From the NCBI GenBank assembly GCA_002794775.1, contig NBAY01000077.1, forward strand, positions 1 to 64,000: a DNA stretch of 64,000 nucleotides, given 5' to 3'. This document shows, one piece after another, positions 21,477 to 32,889 of this stretch. How positions within the stretch are numbered: the stretch's first letter is position 1; each line of letters begins with the position of its first letter. The stretch comes from Porodaedalea pini. Lineage: Eukaryota > Basidiomycota > Agaricomycetes > Hymenochaetales > Hymenochaetaceae. Below the pieces are notes generated by a model. That model saw nothing but the letters and a program-made list of their open reading frames with translations. It had not been told where the DNA came from and did no database searches. Made by a program: the position numbers and the translations under genes.

Positions 21477-23680
21477 GTGGTCATACTGACAGGTTTTTCT
21501 TCTGCTTCCTCCTGCCATGTCATCTCTGCACCGCAACAACAGCAACAGCAACAGCAACAACACGCTGCCACCCTGACTTGTGCACAAGGCCTCCCGTATA
21601 CCGGGGTACGTCGAGTGTGGGAAGATCCAACGAGGGGCGCACTCAATCAAGGGCCAGCTGGTCAAAATCGACCAGTACATGCGACACCACCTGGTGTGGT
21701 ATGTCCGGAGTCGTGAGGAACTTTTGGCGGGTGGTCCAGGTTGTGAACACGGGGATCGGTGGATGTGGGCTGAGTGGTCATATGGCATCAAGGTGAGTCC
21801 ACGAAACGAGATCAAGCGCATGTACCACGCTGACCGTACTGATACAGCGTACCTTGGAGAGCTACTACCAGCTCTACTGGGACTGTGTGGTGCCAGGGAA
21901 TCACCACTGGGTCGCATCCAACCTGCGCACATACCTCCTGGTTGCACAGGTCTGGAAGGAGATGCGGTGGGCACTGGGAGGGCTCAACCAGCTCACCACT
22001 GACCACCTCTACACCCAGTTCTTTGCTGATCACAAGACGGTGAACCTCACCAAATACCGGGGTGAGGAATTCATCATACCAGACGTGGACTGGCCAGATG
22101 ACGTACTGTACGTTGGAGGGGAGCTTGAGCAGATACTTGTGCCTGACAGGTACGGGTATAAATTTGTCTACCCTGTGGAGCGCGAGGTGCAACTGTGCTT
22201 CGCCCGGGTTCCGTCAGCTGTACTGGAGGTCAAAGCGTTCGCCGAACATCTCGAAACACCTGGTCCATCCGATGTTGAGGAGCACAAGAGCGAGGAGGAA
22301 GAGGAGCTCGCCATCCCTCGTACCAATGGTGCCACATCTGTGCAACAGCAACAGCAGACCGGACTGTGCAAAGTCAAAGGGAGTGAGGAGGAGCTCGCCA
22401 TCCCATGTACCGATGGGATGCTGTCTGCCCAACACCAACAGCAGCCGGGCCCACACGAGGAGTGGCAGTGTACCACTGTTGAGGATGTGCCCGAGGATGA
22501 TGAGTCAGATGTGGAGGAGATCCCTCCTCCCTATGTTCACGTACTGCGCTCAGTACCATGCCCGAATCTGGCGCAACAGCAACAGCAACAGCAGCAATGG
22601 GCTGCTGCAGGCACCCTGCTTGGGGATGAGCTCCCCACTTATGTGCTGGGGGGCTTGTTCTATGAGATGCAGGTTGTGGCAGAGATGGAGGCGGAGCAGC
22701 GGGCATGAGACAAGGCTGGTCTCGCTGCCATGTTAGCTGCTCAAGATCGGGCGAGGGGGGAAGCCGAGGAAGCACGTCGGCTGCGTGATCAGAACACACA
22801 CGCCGCTCGGGCGGAGCGTCGCTGGGATCAGGCAGTCGAGGAGGCAGAAGAGCCTCCCATTCAAGTCGATCCGGACTGGGAGCCGGCATATGGAGGAGCT
22901 GGTGGTTCGACATACCGCCACACAGATGAAGGACGTACCGACGGTTCGTTGGGTCCGGCGGTCACCGTGTTTGACAGGGTCGAGCTGATCAACCCAGTGA
23001 CCGGTCATCTATGCTGGGTGGGCCCGCTGCCGGTCCCTCTCGAGGAGATGTGTGCCAACTGCGTGCGTCGTGGGAAGGTGTGCAAGGGGCAGCCCAGTAG
23101 GGCTTGCTTCCTCTGCATGGTCGTCTGGCGGACGGGGTGCTCGCTGGCCACCCAGGGACACGCAAAGGAGGTTCAGGGTGGAAAGACGAGCGGAAAGCAG
23201 AAACACGCCGCTCGTGACGAGGACGTACCGCACGCTGTGCCAGTACCACCGTGGAAATGGCAGCAGCAACAGCAACAGCAGTCTGCCATGTCTGCGCCAC
23301 CTGCGCTGGTCTCCCTGATCGTGGTGGACACGCCGTCCCTGCCGCCTTGTGTACCAAGGCCAGCTGCCGCACACGTACCACGGCAGCAGAAGCAACAACA
23401 GACGAGGCGTGCTGCCTCGCTGCCCGTTGCTGGGCCTAGCCGGTTTGCCAGCACATACGAGGACTCGTGCGAGCTCATCTCAGAGCACGACTCTGAGGAC
23501 GAGTTCGACCACATTGTCATGGAGCTCGTCTGTGATGTCTGCGAGCTCGAGCGCGGCTTGCGTCGTCTCGCTGCGGAGACGACTTGTCAGGCGGCCGAAG
23601 CGGCCTCGATCCGCACGTGTCTTGTGGTGCTGGAGAAGGGGAAGTGGGGAGCTAGGGAGCGGGAGGACATGTCGGTATGA
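21477..23680 (+). pseudogene. Antisense polyQ, Cys-rich cargo gene in giant gypsy element
   Basis: Lies on the strand opposite the host element, between its integrase remnant and 3' LTR. The convincing frame begins in the exon at about 21580-21792 (GQLVKIDQYMRHHLVWYVRSR), crosses an intron 21793-21847 (GTGAGTCC...GATACAG) and continues (RTLESYYQLYWDCVVPG) to 22705, where a TGA replaces a likely CGA. It then reopens to 23680. It has three polyGln runs (about 22340, 22575 and 23262) and several acidic tracts. A Cys cluster C-x2-C-x5-C-x6-C-x2-C-x6-C lies near 23050-23150 (CANCVRRGKVC then CFLCMVVWRTGC), possibly a zinc-binding motif. The N-terminal exon is uncertain because a polyQ stretch at 21520-21560 sits in another frame. 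I do not recognise the function. The gene may be captured cargo. Confidence 0.55.
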
Positions 23681-23967
23681 CTTGGTCCTTCGAAAAAAGA
23701 AAAGAAAAAGAGAAAAGAGAAAAATAATACAAATCGTAATAATTTTATTTGTATATATTTTTTGAAATTTTAGATTTTTTTTTTTTCTTTGTGTTTTCTT
23801 TTATTTTTGGTGTGATATGAACGAAGGAAAGAAGAACAAGATCATCCTTGAGTGTCCATTTGTGAATTTATTAATGTACTGAAAGGGGAATTGAAGAGAG
23901 ACCAAATAATTAATAATTTGTGAAGCAAGAAAGTGTTCCGTACAAAGGAATATAGACGGTTCCATGG
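23681..23967. other. AT-rich spacer with A/T homopolymers
   Basis: Contains A-rich and T-rich runs (about 23690-23810) between the converging ends of the antisense cargo gene and the integrase remnant. They could serve as 3' end signals. No coding region seen. Confidence 0.4.
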
Positions 23968-24616
23968 TTAAAACATAATTGGAGCGTAATTGATTAAAAG
24001 ATAATATAATAAGGAGGCGTTGGTATGTGTCGGTACGCATGCTCGTGCCACTTGGATGTGTTTCCCGTCGGCTGCCTTGATCAAGGCTTCCTGGACGTCG
24101 TAATGCCACCGTTCAACGATCCCGTTGGCTTGAGAATTATACGCTGAGATCTTGATGTGTGAAATGTGGTACCAATCCCGCAACCAATCAAGTGCAGCGA
24201 TAAACGGAGTACCGTTGTCAGTAACGAGTTCGGGACACGCGCCGTACTGACACAGTAATTCCTGAAAAATGATCTGCCTGATCATATGACCAGTCTGCTT
24301 TCGCGACAGTCGGAACTCCAGGTAACTGGACAATGAGCACCGTGCATGCACGATGTAGTGAAAGCCTCCTGAAGCGGGCATGTGCTTTGTGTCGATGTGG
24401 ATCTGGGCAAACAGCATTGGTACGTCCAGTACTGATGGTGGTATCGACACTTTTGTAGTCTGGCGCACCTGACAGATATGACAAGTATGCACAAAATATT
24501 TGACGTCTTCTGAAATCGACGGCCACCAAAACTGATCCAGCAATCGAGCACGTACCGAGTACACTCCCTTGTGTCCGAGATCGTCGTGAACCTGCTGAAC
24601 AAGTGACCAGCAGCAT
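23968..24616 (-). pseudogene. Integrase remnant of giant gypsy element
   Basis: The zinc-binding start (VHDDLGHKG at about 24600, then HTCHICQ) is followed by a core with catalytic residues D58 (IHIDTKHM), D116 (VTDNGTPF) and E151 (GIVERWHYD), numbered in the 198-codon open part from 24564. The D-x34-E spacing is normal for the family. The frame ends soon after ALIKAADGKHIQVARA, well before the usual length, so the C-terminal third is missing. It strand-joins cDNA into the genome in intact relatives. Confidence 0.85.
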
Positions 24617-24957
24617 TCCGGTTCAACAACCAGCTGGGGATGTTCTCATCTGGTTTTTCGCCAAAGCCGTCCAGCTTGCACGAAGAATCTGGAGGTGTAC
24701 TGGACAAATGAGGGGAAACACTTCTTGTCGATCTCTGAGGGCTTCCTACCATGTTCAAGGAGGTACCGGACCAACTCTAATCACTTATCTTGTGACTTTA
24801 CCAAATCTGAGGCCAGGAATCACTGCCCCTGAGGATCTGTGGCTGTACCGGTCCCATCATCGACGTCAGTACTCAAAACCGCTCCATACAAAAACGCGTA
24901 CGCTGCATCGATCCATTCCTCATAGTCGTCCTCCTCCTGGGGGTCCTCTGGCACAGC

Positions 24958-26310
24958 TCACCTTCTCGATAGCCCGTCAGTACATGTAAATTCCACGGCC
25001 GGTACGTGGCGAAGCTTGAAGTCGAAAAGGAGAATTCCTGCGATCCACCGGTTTATTGTTGCGTTTGGCTGTAAATCCAGATTGTTAATCATCCCTTTGA
25101 CGTACACTGCATCCATTTTGACCACCAGAAGCTTGACTCTGTAAATGAACAACCTCACCGCCCTCAGCGCCCTAAACAACCCAAACAACTCGATCTTTGG
25201 CTGGGAGTATGTCGCCTGTACCAAATTCCAGTTGATCGACCCAAATCGATTAGTCCTTCTCTGTCCGTCCAGGTGATCCTGGCCTAACATCCACCCTACT
25301 CCGATGATCGACAAATCCACCACTAAGATAACTGCTCTGTCCGATCCGTAGTCAATTGTGCACAATTCCGGGCAATCGATGACCGCTTCTTTCAAAATAT
25401 CCATCGAATCCTGCTCTTCCAGTCCCCAATTGAATATGTTGTTTTTACATGTAAGTCGGGTCAACGGTCGAGCTTTCTTTGCGAAATCTTTGATAAACAC
25501 CCTCAACACACCAACCGTACCGAGAAATCCCTTTACTTCTGTGACCGTTCGACACAGGGGCCAATCCCGCACCTTCTGAACCTTTGAATCATCTGGTTTG
25601 CGTCCTTGGTACGTGAGTTTATTCCCCAAAAATATCGCCGAATCGGTACACGCCTGGAATTTCTTCCCAGAAAATGTACCGCCCACTTTCCTCATCCTCT
25701 GCAGCACTCAGTTCACGTTGCACAAGTGTTTGTAGACGAACTGGCAGATGCCCAGGTTCTCGGGAATCGTTTCGAACCCTCTGTCGGTACACTCATACCG
25801 TGTAAACCCTCCTTGCGTAATCACATCGTCCACAAATGGCTGTGCCACCTTAGGAATCTCGTCGCTGAGAATAAACGTGACATCTCCATGGAGAATCTGC
25901 AGCAAATTCATGTATCCCATCGGTAACACCTTCAGTTGAAACGTACTGAGCAGGGTCTGGAACGTCGTTAAGTCTCGGGACCGCTCATTGAGGATCCGCT
26001 GGTCGAACGCTACAGTGAGATCGAGTACCATGTAGCACGCGCACCCGCTGCACGCGTCCACTAGTGTCTTGATGTCCGGCGGTACGGCCGAATCTCGGAT
26101 GGTCACTCCGTTCAGATCCTGCAAGTCGATAACGAACTGTAGGGACACTCCATCTTTCTTCACCACACAAAACCACCTCGAGCGGTAGGAGGAGTTCGAC
26201 GGTTCGATAACTCCGGCGGCGATCTTCTCCCTGAGTATGTTTAACATCTTTTCGAGTATCCCAGGGGGGATCAGTATGTTCTTCCGCACCCATGGTACGT
26301 GCGCTGAAAG
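24958..26310 (-). pseudogene. Reverse transcriptase and RNase H of giant gypsy element, 3' part of RT
   Basis: Two adjoining open stretches, 26289-25708 and 25707-24958, read through one stop. The RT part has NSSYRSRWFCVVKKDG, LQDLNGVTIRDS and the catalytic F-V-D-D (QPFVDDVITQ), where the related element at 63.8 kb has Y-A-D-D. The second part has the RT thumb/connection and an RNase H-like region ending in the conserved TCTDGLSRR. The frame starts at HVPWVRKN near 26310, right after the inserted LTR-like segment. Upstream sequence resumes at 28219. Confidence 0.85.
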
Positions 26311-28218
26311 GTGACTGTATGGGTCTACAGGCAGACTCGGACCTGGTTGAGTTCGGCCACTGGGGGTTCACTCTAATGTGTCTGATGGAGGGGATAGTGT
26401 CAGGAAGTGTGGGGAAGTGTAATAGAATACTCGGGGCTAGGTGTCGACTCGAGGACGCGAGTACAAAGGACAACCGGCAAAACGTGCCTAAATGTGGTCG
26501 GAGAACAAAGAGCAACTACGATCTTGACAACCCGGGCTCGGAAACTCGCCAGTGAAGACAGGAATCGATACTATTCGTCGAGACGATTCTGAATCTGAAA
26601 AGACCTCGAGACGCGATGCAGAATTGACGGAGATATAGCAGTTGCACTGGTTGCGGCTGGCGGAACGCACGGAACTCCCGGAACCAAAAGCTATTTTCGT
26701 AGCTCTACGACGCGGGCTCGGAATCGTGCAAGAAAAGACAGTGTTCGAAAGCGATTTTCGACGAGATTAAGAATCTGAAGAGAGCTCGAGAAACGGATAA
26801 GAACTGAGGGCGATATAGCGAAAGCAAGATTTGGCCGAAAACGGGACTCGAGACGGAACGGACGGAACGGACGGAACGGACGGAACGACACTGAACGGCG
26901 ACGGAGACGAGAACTAAAGACTGGGACTGACTCAGGGGAACTAAACTTCCATTTTTGAGACATTTACATGAGTGTTTAAATAACCAACAGAGGGTTGAGC
27001 CTCTGAGCGGCGTACAAAGGACACAAAGACAGACCGGAGGCTCTAGCCAAACAACACCAAATAGCCAGAACTCGGAGCCGTAACTCGAGAAAATGAGTAA
27101 TTAAGCTTCAGGAGGCTCGGAACAATACCAGATGTGACCCAAAACGGACTTCGGTGGCTCACCGGTGCAGAACCAAGCTGTATGCATCGAGTTAATACTG
27201 CCAAACACTGAAACTGTCCTGAAATGCGTCGGGGATACTTGTAAGACTGTCCTGAGTCGAGTCGAACCTAATAGAGCCGATTCCAAGGCCAGCGGCATCG
27301 GGATCTCCACAGCGCCACCATTGGTATGTGTACCGGTGTAGAGTTCCGGCGAGCGGCCAACCACTGCAGATCCCTCTAGAGGCCATCCGTTGCACATTCC
27401 AACAGCTATTGACATGTACCGGACTCAGAATGATTTGCCCGACGCATACCAGACACAGGATGATTTGCCCGACATCACATCAGCAGATCACTAGGAAGAT
27501 CCCCCTGGCAATTCGGGATGTACCGGAAAGCTTATGTCATCGGAGTCAGTTGGGATGCATACCGGAGATCTGCCCGATGATGGGTGACGACTCACCGATT
27601 GGAGGATCTCAGTTCCGGTGGAGCTGTGATATGGCCGGATGATGGACTGATGCAAATGGGGAAGTTGTTGCATGGACAGGTTTTCTTTTGAATTTCTATG
27701 TTTCCCTTACATTCCAAATGTTTTCTCTCCGATGCTCTATGTTTCACCCGGTATGCACATTATACTCACTTTGGAATAATTTTCCTGTAGATAGATCTCT
27801 TGCACCTTGTATTTAGGGACTTCCCTGTCGTAGGTAGCAAGGGAGGAAATACTACTGCAGAGTTCCCCTCAGATAGGGCAGCTTCCATGCGTGCAGTTAG
27901 TCTCCGCAACAGTTAGTTTCGTGGCAACCTCGTCTTCAGTCTCATCTCTTGTCTTGTTTTCATTCTTGTCTCTGCTATTGCTATTGTCTCGCACCAGATT
28001 TGATATCTCGCTCATTCTGGCTCTGTACCAACACTCACATCGCGTCCAGAGCACCTTTCAATATCGACGCATACCGACACATACCGACACGTACCAACGC
28101 GTACCGACGTGTACCGAGATTTTTCCCACGCTCATACTGAGCTTATATTTACTTCATAACTCAACGGAAACACGTCCCCAAATGAACTACCGATCCTAAA
28201 CAACCCATACACAGGATC
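26311..28218 (-). repeat. LTR-like insertion inside giant element pol
   Basis: It interrupts pol between TYFDPV (28220) and HVPWVRKN (26310), two segments adjacent in the related element at 63.3 kb. Read on the minus strand, the first 600 bp start TGTAGATCCTG and resemble the plus-strand reading of the giant element LTR (shared TCTGAGGG...ACTCTGCAGTAG and CCATCATCGG...CAG blocks). The insert is thus in opposite orientation to its host. The remainder (26311-27590) is GC-rich non-coding DNA with repeated CGTTCCGTC units near 26840-26890, as in the LTR at 59.4 kb. No convincing gene. Exact ends uncertain on the low-coordinate side. Confidence 0.55.
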
Positions 28219-31200
28219 TACACTGGATCGAAATACGTTGGGTCCAAGGTCCCCCTCTCCGTCTCTGACCACGCAAATGCCCCTTCCTGCAACATGATAA
28301 GATTCACCACCAACTTCTTCTCTTCATCCCACAGAAATCCGCCTGGATCCAATTCCATCGCATCCAACCTTTCCTGCATAAACTTTCCTGTCGGTATGAA
28401 CGGTACTGGTTTCATCGGCAACTTTGGCATGTCCACCAACGGGTTGGGATGTCGCCTTCGAACTATACAAAACTCCTCCGGTAACACTCCCAGTACGGGA
28501 TGGACCTTCTGCGCCACCCACTTGTACACCAAAACACTCCTTTCATCCTCTGTTGAATCCAACACCACCGATCCAAAAGTGTCCGAAGAAGCGTCCAATG
28601 CAACGGTATAAGGGGACAAAAGAAAATTCAATCTCTGTGAATAAATAAATGGAGCTGGGGTATTTAAGGTAAAACTCGGAGAGATGTAACGGGAGATAGA
28701 CGAATCGGATTGGTTTAAAACAATAGAAGACATTTGTTGAAAGCTGTAAACAGGTTGAGCGAATTGAGAATTATTTTTGGTCAGAGAAAGGGTTGGACGA
28801 CGAGATAAATAATCAGGGTCATCAAAACACAAAGATAAAACATCCGCACATGAACTCGGTACACGTACTGACGGATCCACTCCACGGCACGTCTTGCATA
28901 CTGTCGGTTTCCATGTGTCTTGCCAGCACTGATGCGTCAGTTCCTCGACTTGTGAAAACCCGATTCCGGAGCGCGCCAGAACGCCCAGATACCGGTCGAT
29001 ACCTTGCTCCTGTGATTCCGATCCCAGGGATCCATGATGGTTATATGCTGATCGCCCAACAAGAAATCCTTCATTTTGCATTCGGTAAGAGCAAAAAACG
29101 GTCGTCCCAGCAATACTTCGAACGGCGCCACCGAAACCACCTGAACCTGCAACTTTAAATCCACACCTGCTACCCTAAATCTGGTGTCTCGAATCCTTCC
29201 CAATGTTGACGATTTCCCCATGTCTGTGGCTTCGAGCATCATTGCGTGATCTGGGTCCAAATGGATTCCTAACTTCTCCCACACATCTTCCTGAATGATA
29301 CACACCACCGCCCCTTGATCGAGTATGGCTTCTGCTTCGACGGTATCCTCAATCAGTACCTTAATTACGTGGATGGGAAGCACGTCATGTGCCACCGGTC
29401 CCAACTCCAAGAGTACCGGGGCCAACGACTCTGGCACTGCTCGGTACTCCGTGACTTTGCTCCCTTCCTGGTCTGACTCGACGAGATTGACGTTACCAAC
29501 CGCGTACCGCTTCGCAGACGTCAGCTCCTTCATCTGCCGCCTCATATCTGAAGACAGAGCAAGGAGTTCCCACTGTGTCACCGTCACCGCCAAATCTAAC
29601 ATCCTCGACAACACCTTCTGAACTGTTGCCAGATCCTCGATCGGAGTGATGTACCGGAACTGTGGCTAGTTTCCGCCCAAATTTGTCGTTGATTTACTTT
29701 CCTGGGGAAGGTTTGGGTTCCCCACTGGCTTTGGTACACTTGATTTCGCATTTGAGGTCGTTGGTATGTTCGCTGGACCAGGTTTTGGTCATACCAGTAT
29801 CTCGACCCCATCAAACTTGGCTTTCTTCACCACCAATGCTCGCTTCTTTGCCTCGTTCAGCAACGTCTCGTACTGTGCCACCTCCATCTCTTCATCTGAT
29901 ACTTCCTCTGCAATCTCTGCCATCATTGCTGGGCCTTCCGACCCTTCGGTACTCATTGCTGTCGACGTCGCTACCTTGATGAGATTTACCAAGGCTGTAC
30001 TGGTCTCCTGATGCAGTGAGTCTATCTTCTCCATTAAATTTTTACCAACCGCCGTGCTCGGTATGAACCCTCCATTTGGTAGTGTCACCTTCCCATTCGT
30101 ATCCCTCACACACTTTCCTGCCTGGATATACTCCAGCACCTTCAGGCACGACCTAATGTAGTGACTCGTGTCCCCATAGAACGCACACCCGGGACTCCTT
30201 TGGGATGTCGCCACTGGTGGCAGTCTTCGCCCGAGGGACTGTACCTGAACCTGAATGTTCTTGACCGCTTCCCACACCGTTCCGATATCCACTTCTTCTG
30301 ACTTTACTTTTGACTGTCCCGCTGGGTCGGGCGCTCAAGTTATCGGTACGTCGTCAAATACCGTACCGGCCAAGATGTAGTCGGCATGCTTCACCACCAA
30401 GTCAATCATATACGGTTTGCCCAGGGATGGATCGGGCTCCTTCGTCTCTAGGCGTTGCTGCAACCTGTCCTTCAGTTTGCCCGTAAAGGCTCAGACAAAC
30501 GTGCCTGCTGCTTCCTCTGCTGAAACGATCGAGTTACGCTCCAAATACTTCGATCTCACCAAGAATTCTCTCTTATACTCTCTGAAATCTTCTGTTGACT
30601 GTATCCCCTTACTCTTCCAGCCCTCGACAAGCCTATCGAGGTCTTCCCAGGTGAAGTGTACGCCGGGTAAAACACTATAATCGCCTCCTTCACCTTCGTC
30701 CAATCGCTCGCTCCTGTACCGTCACCATCAGTGGTATCCCACAGCTTAGCTATGGAACTTGAAGCGTAATACTTCACGTACCGGATCTTCGCCGTGTCAT
30801 CCAAGTTGCAGTTGGTCACGATATATTCAATATCCTCGAAGTACCGAGGAAGGTCTAACGGGTTGTGTCCATTGAAGAAGGGAGCGTCTCTAGCTCCGCG
30901 ATGTGGAGGACAGTTTGCCATAATTCTAACTGGGGTTACTGGCTGTACCGAGGCTACTACAGTCAATGTCCACGGCTGCGTAGCCTGTGTGTTAACTGAG
31001 TTTGATGGAACAGATGATGTACCAATGGGTGAAGATGTCTTTCCCAGTACAGACAAACTAGGATCTGGTAAGATGAGCTGAGCGGTATCGTCTGGGTTGT
31101 CGCTTTTGAGCTTGGTTAGTGGCAACAAGCTAGTCAACGGGGCAGAGGGGACTGTCGATGGGACTGCGGACGAGCTGATTAATGAGAAGGGAGACCGCGC

Positions 31201-31400
31201 TCCGGAGTTGAATGATGTGTTAAGATGTTCTATGTCTGAATCAAAATAACACTCTACGGACTCAGAATCCAAATCCATAGCATGCTCTTTGGTACGGTGT
31301 CTATGCTGCCAAGCATTAGCGATTCGATATGGATGAGGGGGTTCAATAGTCTGCTGAGATGTCCCATGTGACGAACGTGGTGGACATGAGGATCGCAACA
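28219..31400 (-). pseudogene. Gag-protease region of giant gypsy element
   Basis: Minus-strand order: gag (about 31400-30556, with DAPFFNGHNPLDLPRYFEDI); a knuckle region near 30190-30150 reading C-AF-Y-GDTS-H-YIRS-C, in which the second Cys has become Tyr; then the segment 29614-28937 with protease-like AILDQGAVVCIIQEDVW and VLLGRPFFAL; then a linker into RT (29081-28219) ending LDPTYFDPV. It aligns piece by piece with 60730-63350. Several stops and frame changes interrupt it. Confidence 0.8.
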
Positions 31401-31415
31401 CGTTTAACCCCCTCG

Positions 31416-31427
31416 CAGTGGGCTCCA
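31416..31427 (-). promoter_or_regulatory. Primer-binding site of giant element
   Basis: Minus-strand TGGAGCCCACTG, two bases after the 5' LTR end (GATCTACA), matching the sites at 10631 and 59907. Confidence 0.7.
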
Positions 31428-31429
31428 CT

Positions 31430-32359
31430 TGTAGATCCTGACTTAGGGGTGTCTGGGATCAGTGGTCCTTTTGGAGACATGATCGTGTGTTCTGGGAGGT
31501 TAGGGGTTGACTGTGGTATGATCAATCGACATACCGGTACGTGTTGGCATGGCTCGGTACATGCCAGTACGTGTCAATATCAAAACTTAGGTCAGAAACT
31601 CTGGTCAAGTATATGCTGGACCGGTACAGAGGTGGAATGCACAGATATCCAACACCGGTACGATGTGAATACTGTGACGTCAAGGTTCGAAGTAAAGAGC
31701 AAGAGACGAGAGACGGTTTTGAGACACAAGAGATGAAGACTAAGATGGGATGACTACGAAGTTTACAAGAACTAAGGCGAATCACACTCAAGTACCTTGT
31801 CTGAGGGACACTCTGCAGTAGAACTAACTTGCCTTCTACCTATGACATGGGATGCCTATTTGTACTAAGTCCAAAGATCTATCTACAGTTAATAATTTCC
31901 ATACAGGCATAATGTGCATATCAGTTGAAACATAGAGGAGTTGAAAGGAACAGTCATAGGTCATAGAAGTGCACTTAGAAAACATAGAAATCAGAAGAAC
32001 ATAGGGAAAACATAAATCATAAAGAGGAAAAACATCCACATCATGTCCGACCATACCGGAGCTCCACCAGAACTCAGATTGTCCAATCGGTACGTGGCTC
32101 CCATCATCGGACAGCAGTCTGGTATGTGTCTTGGCTGTATGCTCCATGTGACCGCGTCCCTGATCATCCAGTTAAGATCTCCAGTACATTCCGGTCTGCT
32201 TTTGGAGATCTTGTAACGTGTTGCTGATGCGATCGCAAGGTTCTGATTTGAAACCAGACCGATCAGGTTCCATCCGGTACTGATCGGTATGCGTCGGAAT
32301 CACTTCTCGAACGCTTCTGAATCGATCGGCGGTGACGGGACGATCGTCATGGCTCTACA
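31430..32359 (-). repeat. 5' LTR of giant gypsy element
   Basis: 930 bp, partner of 20430-21359. On the minus strand it starts TGTAGAGCC at 32359 and ends GATCTACA at 31430 beside the primer site, which fixes element polarity. Confidence 0.85.
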
Positions 32360-32709
32360 ATGAGATTCCAGGAACACCTGGACGCATCATTCGACGACCC
32401 AAACCAGAAGGAGAAGGCACTAGCAAAGTTCCGAATGAAGGTTCAGAAGGACCTCACCGCTGACGAGTTCTTCCAGGACCTCGATGTCATCATCACAAGA
32501 GTGGGGCTGACAGACGACAGCATCATCTGTGACCGTCTAAAGCATGCAATGAACATCGAGGTGGTACGAGGAGTGCTGAGGTCGACGCCGGTCCCAACAA
32601 CATATGATGCCTGGAAAAAGAAGGCCATCGAGATCGACTGAGGTGAGCAACAAATCTGGGCAATCCAGTGAGGTCGCACATTCCCACTTCCACCGCACCA
32701 GCAGCAGCA
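32360..32709 (+). pseudogene. Chromovirus gag fragment
   Basis: [23 protein letters not shown] and [20 protein letters not shown] align with residues 199-283 of chromovirus 2 gag. Stops at about 32639 (EID*GEQQ) and 32669 (IQ*GRTF). It is cut on the left by the giant element LTR and on the right by the fold-back element, with no LTR of its own. Confidence 0.9.
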
Positions 32710-32889
32710 ACTTGAGGTAGTGGGCCATTGGGATGGCAAGCTACGATTACTGTTTTCTGTGTCCTTTATTTTATACGAGAGAACTAAAGCTTGAAAATTA
32801 TACTAAAACATTATACTTATTAATGAATTATTCATTATTCAGTAAACAGTAATCGTAGCTTGCCATCCCAATGGCCCACTACCTCAAGT
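32710..32889. mobile_element. 180-bp fold-back element with perfect 46-bp inverted arms
   Basis: 32710-32755 (ACTTGAGGTAGTGGGCCATT...) is the exact reverse complement of 32844-32889. The AT-rich core is 88 bp. Within the arms, TACGATTACTGTTT/AAACAGTAATCGTA begins and ends with TA, so a smaller Tc1/mariner-like MITE of 116 bp (32742-32857) could be nested inside flanking arms. No flanking duplication was found for the larger unit. It separates a gag fragment from an RPB1 fragment. Confidence 0.7.

Larger units (their letters stand above)
20430..32359 (-). mobile_element. Giant long-LTR gypsy element with antisense cargo gene
   Basis: Two 930-bp LTR copies in the same orientation enclose, in minus-strand order, a primer site (31427-31416), gag, protease, reverse transcriptase, RNase H and a truncated integrase. 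A plus-strand polyQ/Cys-rich gene (21477-23680) and a purine-rich GGGAGA next to the 3' LTR follow. Total span 11.9 kb. It includes a 1.9-kb LTR-like insertion at 26311-28218 that splits pol. No 5-bp target duplication is visible (CCCAG on the left, ATGAG on the right). The left neighbour is family B and the right neighbour is a chromovirus gag fragment, so at least one edge has been rearranged. All coding parts carry stops. Confidence 0.75.

Noticed and set aside
22728..23680. Second half of the cargo gene as a separate gene
   Set aside because: It is in frame with the first half across a single TGA that is most simply a decayed CGA.
23690..23810. Homopolymer runs considered as a poly(A) tail of a retroposed cDNA
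   Set aside because: The adjacent cargo gene still contains an intron and no flanking duplication was seen.
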